The notes beneath the pieces were generated by a model that saw only the letters and a list, made by a program, of their open reading frames with translations, had not been told where the DNA came from and did not search any database. The position numbers and the translations under genes are program-made. A stretch of 15,104 bases of DNA, from positions 1 through 15,104 of the forward strand of contig JAVEYH010000088.1 in NCBI GenBank assembly GCA_034003585.1, written 5' to 3'. Source of the stretch: JAPXSY01 sp034003585. GTDB taxonomy: Bacteria; Verrucomicrobiota; Kiritimatiellia; RFP12; UBA1067. How positions within the stretch are numbered: position 1 is the stretch's first letter; each line of letters begins with the position of its first letter. This document shows, piece after piece, positions 6,247 to 13,940 of this stretch.

Positions 6247-7611
6247 ATGCCCACGCGCCGCAACCTCCTTCGTCTCGTGCTGTTCGTTTTGTGCGCCCTT
6301 GCGGCAACCGGACTCCTGCCGGAAGCGTGGCGGCGCGGGAGCGTGCTGCTGCCGGCGCTGAGCCCCCTGCTCAGTTTGGGCGGCGCCCTCGCGGCCCGCG
6401 CCGCGGGCGCGCTCACGCTCCTCGGCCTGCCGCTGCTGTTGCTGCCGCTTTTCGCGGGACGATTCTTCTGCTGGCGTCTCTGCCCCCTGGGCTTCGCCGC
6501 CGAAACGGCCAGCCGCATCAACCGCCGCAACGCAGGCCGGATCCGCAGCCTCCCGTTCCTCGGCAAGGGCCTGGCGCTCCTGATGCTCGGCAGCGCCGCG
6601 GCGGGATGGCCGGTGCTGATCTGGACCGATCCGCTGAGTGTCTTCAACGGATTCTTCGCGGCGTGGCGGGAGCCGCTGACCCTCCTTTCGGCCGTCACCG
6701 CCAGCGGGTTCGTCCTGATCCTCCTGGCCAGCCTGATCGCGCCGAACATCTGGTGCCACCGGCTCTGTCCGCTGGGGGGCCTGCAGGAGTGGCTGACGCA
6801 ACTCGGAAAACGCCTCCGCTCCGCCCGGCGGGCGGAACAGGGAGGCGAAGCCTCCCCGCTGCTGACGCATGCCCGGACCGGACGCCGCGTTTTTCTCGGA
6901 CTCGCGCTCGGGGGAGTCTCCGGCTCGTTCTACCGCGCGCTCGGCCCGCGTTCCGCAACCGCTGGCGCGGACTGCGGCGGAACGCAACCTTGCGGCGGCC
7001 GCCACGGTTCGGGGATGGGACGGGGGCAGAGACGACGCGCGGGGCGCGGCGCGCAGACGCACACGGCGGGGGCGGGTCTCCGGATCCGCCCGCCGGGCGC
7101 GGTCCGGCAGGCCTTCAACGCGCTCTGCGCCCGTTGCGGCAATTGCATGGCGGCCTGTCCCTACGGCCTGATCCTGCCGGATCTGGGAGCGACCGGTCCG
7201 GACGGCCTGTTCACGCCGGTGCTGGCTTTCCGCAGCCTCAATCCGCGGCAGGAACAGTTCTGCTTCCAGGAGTGCACCGCCTGCACGCAAGCCTGCCCCA
7301 CCGGCGCGCTGCGCCCGCTCACGGTCGCGCGCAAGCAGCAGACCGCCATCGGTCTCGCCCAGGTCTGCCGGAGCGCGTGCATCGCCTGGGAGAAAGGCGA
7401 GTACTGCGTGGTCTGCCAGGAGTTCTGCCCCTATCAAGCCATCATCGAGGTCGAACACAACGGCGTCCTGTGCCCGATCGTGGACGCGGACAAGTGCCGC
7501 GGGTGCGGCGCGTGCGAGAGCCAGTGCCCGGCGTTGCCGATCGCGATCACGATCCGCGGGCGCGACCCGCAGCCGTCGCTCGCGCATCCCTCACCCGCGC
7601 TGCACGCGTGA
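6247..7611 (+). CDS. Membrane 4Fe-4S protein: NapH-like domain fused to a NapG/MauM-like polyferredoxin
   Basis: A 454-residue predicted inner-membrane electron-transfer protein. The N-terminal half has about four to five hydrophobic segments and two CxxxCP motifs, CWRLCPLG (75-82) and CHRLCPLG (170-177), typical of NapH. The second half begins with a twin-arginine-like GRRVFLGLALGG (~212-223), then a Gly/Arg-rich linker (~234-280). Four cysteine clusters of [4Fe-4S] type follow: CARCGNCMAACP (294-305), CFQECTACTQACP (339-351), C-x3-C-x9-C-x2-C-x3-C with an intervening Trp (~374-395), and CRGCGACESQCP (417-428). This is the NapG/MauM pattern. NapH and NapG are normally separate proteins passing quinol electrons to a periplasmic reductase; here they are one chain. 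The start at 6247 is chosen over ATG 6190, which would overlap DUF362 by 46 bp. A hairpin (7588-7614) spans the stop codon without a T-run. Confidence 0.87.
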   Translation: MPTRRNLLRLVLFVLCALAATGLLPEAWRRGSVLLPALSPLLSLGGALAARAAGALTLLGLPLLLLPLFAGRFFCWRLCPLGFAAETASRINRRNAGRIRSLPFLGKGLALLMLGSAAAGWPVLIWTDPLSVFNGFFAAWREPLTLLSAVTASGFVLILLASLIAPNIWCHRLCPLGGLQEWLTQLGKRLRSARRAEQGGEASPLLTHARTGRRVFLGLALGGVSGSFYRALGPRSATAGADCGGTQPCGGRHGSGMGRGQRRRAGRGAQTHTAGAGLRIRPPGAVRQAFNALCARCGNCMAACPYGLILPDLGATGPDGLFTPVLAFRSLNPRQEQFCFQECTACTQACPTGALRPLTVARKQQTAIGLAQVCRSACIAWEKGEYCVVCQEFCPYQAIIEVEHNGVLCPIVDADKCRGCGACESQCPALPIAITIRGRDPQPSLAHPSPALHA

Positions 7612-7614
7612 GGG
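7588..7614 (+). other. Hairpin spanning the stop codon of the NapH/G-like gene
   Basis: CCCTCAC, a 2-nt bulge, GCG, loop CTGCA, CGC, GTGAGGG. The TGA stop (7609-7611) lies in the 3' arm. It is followed by GAAAAA rather than a T-run, so it does not qualify as an intrinsic terminator in the plus direction. It may still slow ribosomes or protect the mRNA end. Confidence 0.4.
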
Positions 7615-7652
7615 GAAAAACCGCCACGCCCCAGGGCATAGAGTGTTTCCGA

Positions 7653-7720
7653 GTGTAGCCGTTCCGGGTAGGGACGCCTCCCCGAGGCGTCCGCGGACGG
7701 TTCGGGGAACCGTCCCTACC
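7653..7720 (+). repeat. 68-bp palindromic repeat element, copy 2
   Basis: Begins GTGTAGCCGTTCCG. The outer stem arm GGTAG is at 7667-7671, hairpin 1 at 7672-7692, GC at 7693-7694, hairpin 2 at 7695-7715, and the closing arm CTACC at 7716-7720. Against the reverse complement of 3836-3903 there are only two differences, A/G at 7670 and T/C at 7717. These two positions pair with each other in the outer stem, so the changes are compensatory. Confidence 0.93.
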
Positions 7721-7926
7721 GACAACCGAAACTTGGATGCAAAAAAACATGCCCCGCTCTCTCTCCGCAGAAAGAGCAGCGCGCGCGAGGTCATCCCCAC
7801 ATGCAGACGCTCGCGGCGCGGCGAAGTCCCGCGCGCGCCTCCTGACGCAAAACGATTGCACACCGCGACCCGAGTGACCCACGGCATGCCGGACGCCAAC
7901 ATGATCGTTGAGCGCTGAACGGCGAA

Positions 7927-7951
7927 CGTTCTCCCGAGCCCACGGGGAACG
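7927..7951 (-). terminator. Hairpin just downstream of clpX, possible terminator
   Basis: CGTTCTCCCG, loop AGCCCA, CGGGGAACG: a 9-bp stem with one bulged base, two bases beyond the clpX stop on the minus strand. The sequence after it (TTCGCCGTTC) lacks a real T-run, so any termination would need Rho or be inefficient. Confidence 0.35.
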
Positions 7952-7953
7952 GC

Positions 7954-9198
<1,245 letters not shown>

Positions 9199-9201
9199 GG
9201 G

Positions 9202-9813
<612 letters not shown>

Positions 9814-9820
9814 GTGCCGT

Positions 9821-9826
9821 TCTCCT
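9821..9826 (-). promoter_or_regulatory. clpP ribosome-binding site overlapping the tig stop codon
   Basis: AGGAGA on the minus strand, 7 nt before the clpP ATG. Its first base is part of the tig TGA (9826-9828), an arrangement that favours coupled translation. Confidence 0.75.
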
Positions 9827-11118
9827 CACCCTTTCGCCTGATCAAGCAGGAACTGGATGGTTTTCATGTTGAGGATGTGTTCGCGCAGCGTATCCATCCG
9901 CCCGTTCTTTTCCACCTGCGCGCGGAATTGCGAGGGGGTGGAGCGGGCCTCTTTCGCGAGTTCGGCGATCCGGCTGTCGGTCTCCTCCGGACTGACCGTG
10001 ATCGCCTCCTTCTCCGCGATGCGCGCCAGAATGTGGCGCAGCCGCACCTGCCGCCGCGCCGACGCCGTCGCGCTCTCGATGATCTGCTCGCGGCTCTTTG
10101 CCAGATCCTCGCGCGTCAGCCCGCGATCCTGCGCCTCGCCCATCATCCGGTCGAGGGTGGCGTTGATCTCCTCCGCCTCCTCGGATTCCGGCAAGTCGAA
10201 ATCCGCCTGTTTCAGCAGGTAATCGATGACCGTCTGTTCGCGGCGCAGCCGTTCGGCCTTGCGCGCCGCCTCCGCCATGCCCTCGCGGGCCTGCGCACGC
10301 ATTTCGTCGACGGACGCGGCCTTCAACTGCGCGCACACCTCCTCCTCCGTCGGCAGGGAGCGCGCGCGGATCTCGCGGACCGTCACCGAATAGGACGCGG
10401 TCTTGCCCCGCAGGGCCGTGACCGGGTGATCGGCGCCGAACATCACCTGCGCCGTGGTTTCCGCGCCCTGTTTCAACCCCCGCAGTGCCTGCAGGATCTC
10501 CGGCAGGAACCGGCCCTCCTGAACCAGCACCCACTGTCCCGATTCGCCGGCGAGCGCCTTCGCGGACGGGTCCAGCTCGGCGAGCGGTTTCCCGTCCACC
10601 GTCCCGGCGAAATCGATGCGCACCATATCGCCGTCGCGGACCGCGTCGTCCGCACCCGCTTCCTTGAACTGGGCGAAGGCCTCGCGCAACTGCCTCATCT
10701 GGCCGTCCACCTGCTCGTCGGTGATCACGGGCTCGTCGAAAACGACCGGGATTTTCTTATACTTCGGCAGCTCGAACTCCGGCTTCACATCCACCGTCAT
10801 GGAGAAACTGATGCCGGTCTCGGGCGAGAACAGCATGTCGCCCACATCCCGCAACGCCACAAACGCGACCTTCTTCTGCTCCAGCGCGGGCTTGTACAGC
10901 GTCCGGAAGAGGCGCGAGCGGACCTCCTCCTGGATCTCATTGTGGAACGAGCGTTTGATGACCTCGCGCGGCACCTTGCCCTGCCGGAACCCCGGAACCC
11001 GGCCCTCTTTCATGAAGAGCTTCAGCACCGTCTCATATTCGCCCCGCGTCTCCTCGGCCTCGGCTTTCACGAAGACCCTGACCCGACACGGACCGACACG
11101 TTTGGACTCGACTTTCAT
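9826..11118 (-). CDS. tig: Trigger factor, ribosome-associated chaperone and prolyl isomerase
   Basis: A 430-residue chaperone that binds the ribosome exit tunnel and shields nascent chains. The N-terminal ribosome-binding domain carries GFRQGKVP (43-50), the signature loop that contacts ribosomal protein L23. An FKBP-type isomerase domain follows (~160-250; GDMVRIDFAGTVDGKPL at ~163-179). The rest is the helical substrate-binding C-terminal domain, rich in Glu, Arg and Ala. Length matches the family (~430). The frame opens at an ATG at 11139, but the ATG at 11118 has AAAGG 7 nt upstream and begins with the usual MKVESKRVG-type strand, so it is chosen. It is first in the tig-clpP-clpX operon. 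Confidence 0.96.
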   Translation of the reverse strand: MKVESKRVGPCRVRVFVKAEAEETRGEYETVLKLFMKEGRVPGFRQGKVPREVIKRSFHNEIQEEVRSRLFRTLYKPALEQKKVAFVALRDVGDMLFSPETGISFSMTVDVKPEFELPKYKKIPVVFDEPVITDEQVDGQMRQLREAFAQFKEAGADDAVRDGDMVRIDFAGTVDGKPLAELDPSAKALAGESGQWVLVQEGRFLPEILQALRGLKQGAETTAQVMFGADHPVTALRGKTASYSVTVREIRARSLPTEEEVCAQLKAASVDEMRAQAREGMAEAARKAERLRREQTVIDYLLKQADFDLPESEEAEEINATLDRMMGEAQDRGLTREDLAKSREQIIESATASARRQVRLRHILARIAEKEAITVSPEETDSRIAELAKEARSTPSQFRAQVEKNGRMDTLREHILNMKTIQFLLDQAKG

Positions 11119-11317
11119 CCGGAAACCTTTCGTCTGCACGCCATTTCAAAAAGGGTGATAGGGTAACATATCCGCCGCGGGATGGGAATGCGGGAATTTT
11201 CGTTGGGGCGAGTTTATCTATACGTTGAGTGGTTGCGGGCGGGGACGCCCGCGCTCCCAGTCCTTGCCCGCCGCACGAACGCACTAATGAACTTCTCTCT
11301 TCCCATTTCCCGCCGCA
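11119..11317. other. Intergenic region between rho and tig
   Basis: This 199-bp gap should hold the tig promoter and the end of the rho transcript. AT-rich patches occur at about 11145-11170 and 11205-11225, but no -35/-10 pair with proper spacing was convincing. It contains the GC-rich hairpin at 11235-11252. Confidence 0.5.
11235..11252. repeat. GC-rich hairpin downstream of rho
   Basis: GCGGGCG, loop GGGA, CGCCCGC: a perfect 7-bp stem about 65 bp after the rho stop. There is no T-run on the rho side. The flanking sequence (GGGACGCCCGCGCTCCCAG) resembles GC-rich dispersed repeats in high-GC PVC genomes (recollection, not verified). It shares the core GGGACGCC with the 68-bp element. Confidence 0.5.
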
Positions 11318-12949
11318 TCACTGCTCTTTGATGCTGACGAGAAACTCCGCGTTGCTCTTGGTGTTTTTGATGCGCTTGACCACCATTTCCATCACCTCGA
11401 CCGGCGGCACGCCGTTCAGGGCGCGCCGCAGGATCCAGGTACGGTTCAGCTCTTCCGGATAGAGCAGCAACTCTTCTTTCCGCGTGCCGGATTTCTCGAT
11501 GTTCATCGCCGGGAAAACGCGTTTGTCCACCAGTTGGCGGTCCAGGCAAAGCTCCATGTTCCCCGTGCCCTTGAACTCCTCGAAAATGACCTCGTCCATA
11601 CGGCTGCCCGTATCCACCAGCGCCGTGGCGATGATGGTCAGGCTGCCGCCCTTCTCAATGTTCCGCGCCGCGCCGAAGAAACGCTTGGGCTTGTGCAGCG
11701 CGTTGGCATCCACCCCGCCCGAGAGGATCTTGCCGCTATGCGGCTGCACCGTGTTGTAGGCGCGCGCCAGACGCGTGATGCTGTCCAGCAGGATCACCAC
11801 GTCCCGGCCGTTCTCGACCTGGCGCTTGGCCACCTCGATGACCATTTCGGCGACCTGCACGTGCCGTTCCGGCGCTTCGTCAAAGGTTGAACTCAACACC
11901 TGCGCCTTGGTGTTGCGCTGCATGTCGGTGACCTCTTCAGGCCGCTCGTCGATCAGCAGGATGATCAGCATCGCATCCGGGTGATTGGCGGAGATCGCGT
12001 TGGCCACCTTTTGCAGCAGCACGGTCTTGCCGGTGCGCGGCGGCGCCACGATCAGCCCGCGCTGACCGAACCCGATCGGCGTGAAGATGTCCATGACGCG
12101 CATCGAGATCTCGTCCGGCGAGGTTTCCAGCCGGATGCGCCGGTCCGGAAACAGCGGCGTCAGATTCTCGAAATGCACCGTGCGCCGCGCCTCGACCGGC
12201 GGTTTACCGTTCACCATGTCCACGCGGCCCAACGCGAAGAAACGCTCTTTCTCCCGCGGGTCGCGCACCGGCCCCTCCACCACGTCGCCGGTCCGCAATC
12301 CGAACCGCCGCACCTGCGAGGGCGAGGCGTAGACATCCTCCGGACACTGCAGGTAATTGCTCTTGGGCGAACGGAGAAAACCGTACCCGTCCGGCAGGAT
12401 TTCCAGCACGCCGCTGGTGATCACCGTACCGCCGCGGCGGAGATAGCTGCGGATGATTTCGAAAATGATCTCGTGCTTGCGCAGGGCCGCCAGATCCTCG
12501 GGGTTGGCGTTCGGCAGCATCTCCAGCAGTTCGGCGACCTCTTTCTTCTGGAGGTCGGTGAGATACACCGGCGGCAGATTCTCCGACGGCTGCGCGGCGT
12601 CAGACGAACCCTCGCCGGTCTGCGGCGCGGGATACGGCATGTCCGGCTGATCGTAATCCGCGGGCAGACCTTTGGGCGTATGCTGGGGCTTCCCGCCGTG
12701 CCGGGGCATGCCGCCGCCGCGCGGCATATGCTTCTGCGGCCGCGGCCGGTTCCGGCCCCCGCGGCTGTTATGGCCGTCCCGGCGCTCGTTCGAGGAGGGA
12801 CGCGCGTTGGAGGGCGGCCGCGGGGCGAACCGCGGCGTCCATTTTCCCCCTCCTCCCCCCTGTTGGGACGGCGCGGCCTGCGCGCCATCGGATTGGCCGC
12901 CCGGATTCTGCGGGACGTGCTGCTCGGAATCCTCGTGCTCTGTGCTCAT
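11318..12949 (-). CDS. rho: Transcription termination factor Rho
   Basis: A 543-residue hexameric RNA-dependent ATPase that terminates transcription; about 120 residues longer than E. coli Rho. Residues 1-125 are a low-complexity extension rich in Gly, Arg, Pro, Gln and His with RG and RGG-like motifs. Then come the Rho N-terminal helices (~130-172) and a cold-shock-like RNA-binding fold with DGYGFLR (187-193) and EDVYASPSQVRRF (204-216). The motor domain has Walker A APPRTGKT (302-309), Walker B DVVILLD (383-389), Q-loop SGKILSGGVDAN (405-416) and R-loop HKPKRFFGAARN (419-430). The E. coli P-loop is APPKAGKT; the Lys to Arg change falls at a known bicyclomycin-contact residue. GAGGAGA lies 7 nt before the ATG. 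The gene is 79 bp downstream of coaE, probably in one operon. Confidence 0.97.
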   Translation of the reverse strand: MSTEHEDSEQHVPQNPGGQSDGAQAAPSQQGGGGGKWTPRFAPRPPSNARPSSNERRDGHNSRGGRNRPRPQKHMPRGGGMPRHGGKPQHTPKGLPADYDQPDMPYPAPQTGEGSSDAAQPSENLPPVYLTDLQKKEVAELLEMLPNANPEDLAALRKHEIIFEIIRSYLRRGGTVITSGVLEILPDGYGFLRSPKSNYLQCPEDVYASPSQVRRFGLRTGDVVEGPVRDPREKERFFALGRVDMVNGKPPVEARRTVHFENLTPLFPDRRIRLETSPDEISMRVMDIFTPIGFGQRGLIVAPPRTGKTVLLQKVANAISANHPDAMLIILLIDERPEEVTDMQRNTKAQVLSSTFDEAPERHVQVAEMVIEVAKRQVENGRDVVILLDSITRLARAYNTVQPHSGKILSGGVDANALHKPKRFFGAARNIEKGGSLTIIATALVDTGSRMDEVIFEEFKGTGNMELCLDRQLVDKRVFPAMNIEKSGTRKEELLLYPEELNRTWILRRALNGVPPVEVMEMVVKRIKNTKSNAEFLVSIKEQ

Positions 12950-12956
12950 TCGGATC

Positions 12957-12981
12957 TCTCCTCATGCGGGCTTTGCCCGCA
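12957..12981 (-). promoter_or_regulatory. Rho ribosome-binding site with an adjacent hairpin
   Basis: GAGGAGA (12957-12963) is 7 nt before the rho ATG. One base upstream in the transcript sits a perfect 7-bp hairpin, TGCGGGC, AAA loop, GCCCGCA (12965-12981 read on the minus strand). The hairpin abuts rather than masks the ribosome site. It could affect translation or be a relic of a repeat. Confidence 0.5.
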
Positions 12982-12993
12982 ACCCTCACCCCA

Positions 12994-13016
12994 GCCCTCC
13001 CCAAAAAAAAGAGGGC
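12994..13016. repeat. Inverted repeat with an A8/T8 loop in the coaE-rho spacer
   Basis: GCCCTC (12994-12999), an 11-nt loop with eight adenines on the plus strand, then GAGGGC (13011-13016). Together with CCCTCACCCCAGCC just before it, this resembles GC-rich extragenic repeats seen in many high-GC bacteria. The T-tract lies in the loop, not after the stem, so it is not an intrinsic terminator for coaE. Confidence 0.5.
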
Positions 13017-13028
13017 GCCAACAACTCG

Positions 13029-13640
13029 TCAGGTGCCGCCATCTTGACTGCGTGAGGCGGCAAGCAGGCGAACAACCCGGCCCGCCTCCCGCGCCAACGC
13101 TGCGGCGTCGTCCTCATTGTGAACCACGCAGTGCGATCGGGCGGCTTTCTCGGCCACCGGCCACTGCGCGGCGATGCGCAGGCGGGCCTCCTCCTCCGTC
13201 AGCCCCCGGGACCGCATCAACCTTTCCCTCTGCACCGCCTCACGGGAGACGAGACAGATCACGACATCCCAATCTTTTTCCCATCCCGCCTCGAAAAGCA
13301 GCGGAATCACCGCCACTTTCAGACGCGGCCCCGGCGTGTCGGCCCAGGCGAGGAGCTGTTCCCGCACCAGCGGATGCAAGACCGCATTCACGGCCGCACG
13401 CGCTTCGTCATCCCGGAATACGCGTTCGCCCAGCGCGCGACGGTCGATCCCGCCGTCCGCGCCCACAATCCCCGGGCCCAGCCTTTGGCGCAACGCCGCA
13501 ACCGCCTCCCCGCCCGGGGCCTCCAGCGCGTGAACCACCTCGTCCGCGTCCCGAATCTCCACCCCCAAACGTTTGAGTTCCCGGGAAAAGAGACTTTTGC
13601 CGCAGGCGATCCCGCCGGTTATGGCAAACCGCTTGAACAT
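13029..13640 (-). CDS. coaE: Dephospho-CoA kinase
   Basis: A 203-residue cytoplasmic P-loop kinase that phosphorylates the ribose 3'-hydroxyl of dephospho-CoA in the last step of coenzyme A synthesis. The P-loop GGIACGKS lies near the N-terminus (residues ~9-16), DADEVVH at ~32-38, and PLLFEAGWEKDWD near the middle, with the strand VICLVS. The lid/substrate segment is RSRGLTEEEARLRIAAQWP followed by EKAARS. Length is typical. The frame extends upstream to 13748, but the ATG at 13640 gives the canonical CoaE beginning (MFKRFAITGG). No strong ribosome site precedes it. coaE next to rho is a recurrent bacterial arrangement; the two are separated by 79 bp. Confidence 0.94.
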   Translation of the reverse strand: MFKRFAITGGIACGKSLFSRELKRLGVEIRDADEVVHALEAPGGEAVAALRQRLGPGIVGADGGIDRRALGERVFRDDEARAAVNAVLHPLVREQLLAWADTPGPRLKVAVIPLLFEAGWEKDWDVVICLVSREAVQRERLMRSRGLTEEEARLRIAAQWPVAEKAARSHCVVHNEDDAAALAREAGRVVRLLAASRSQDGGT

Positions 13641-13940
13641 ACGATGACACACGCGAAGCGCGTCATAAACCGGACGGGACGGAGCCCCCCCGGAACAGGA
13701 CAAAAACCGCTGAACGTCATCCGCCCGTTCCCGTTCCGCGGGCGGCACTCTCTCCCGTGACGCCTACGGTGGGGACGCCTCACCGAAGTCCGTTGTCCAC
13801 TTCGGTTTCGGGGGAACCGCCCTACCCTGCTGCGCGGTTCTTTCATCTGACGCCGACGGAGAGTGACGCCTCCCCTGTCCGCACGCGCACTCGCGCAGGC
13901 AGGCCGGGGAGAGTGGCGGCACGCGCCGCGGCGGAATTAC
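13641..13940. other. Intergenic region between the secretin gene and coaE
   Basis: A 300-bp gap between co-oriented genes. It contains the diverged palindromic element at 13768-13826. The rest is GC-rich with no supported coding frame, and no clear promoter or T-run terminator was recognised. Confidence 0.55.
13768..13826. repeat. Diverged relative of the 68-bp palindromic element
   Basis: Begins GGTGGGGACGCCTC and ends GGGGGAACCGCCCTACC, the same framework as the element at 7653-7720. The inner part differs: it now contains ACCGAAGT, 9-nt loop, ACTTCGGT (8-bp stem, ~13782-13806). The outer arms GGTGG and CTACC can still pair with one G:T wobble. It lies downstream of the secretin stop and upstream of coaE. 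Confidence 0.65.

Larger units (their letters stand above)
7612..7953. other. Convergent intergenic region between the NapH/G gene and clpX
   Basis: Neither strand has a frame that resembles a known protein. The region contains palindromic element copy 2 (7653-7720), an imperfect hairpin near 7775-7800, and a hairpin directly after the clpX stop (7927-7951). The two transcription units run into each other here, so these structures may help separate them. The GC-rich stretch at about 7780-7900 has no recognisable feature. Confidence 0.6.

Noticed and set aside
3974..6307. Very long minus-strand open frame (over 750 codons) opposite the SGNH and DUF362 genes
   Set aside because: Composition is His/Arg/Gly-rich with no family motif, while the plus strand carries intact catalytic motifs and signal peptides. 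It is a shadow frame.
3836..7720. Composite transposon with terminal inverted repeats
   Set aside because: No transposase lies inside, no target-site duplication was found, and a diverged relative of the element elsewhere in the window points to a dispersed repeat family.
7721..7920. Small RNA or small protein gene in the convergent gap before clpX
   Set aside because: Open frames of 90-100 codons exist on both strands but lack ribosome sites, motifs or sensible composition, and no tRNA-like or known RNA fold was recognised.
11150..11225. Promoter for the tig-clpP-clpX operon
   Set aside because: AT-rich patches are present, but no -35/-10 pair with reasonable spacing and match could be defended by eye.
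11981..13576. Long plus-strand open frame opposite rho and coaE
   Set aside because: It spans two well-identified minus-strand genes and reads as low-complexity Arg/Pro sequence. It is a shadow frame.
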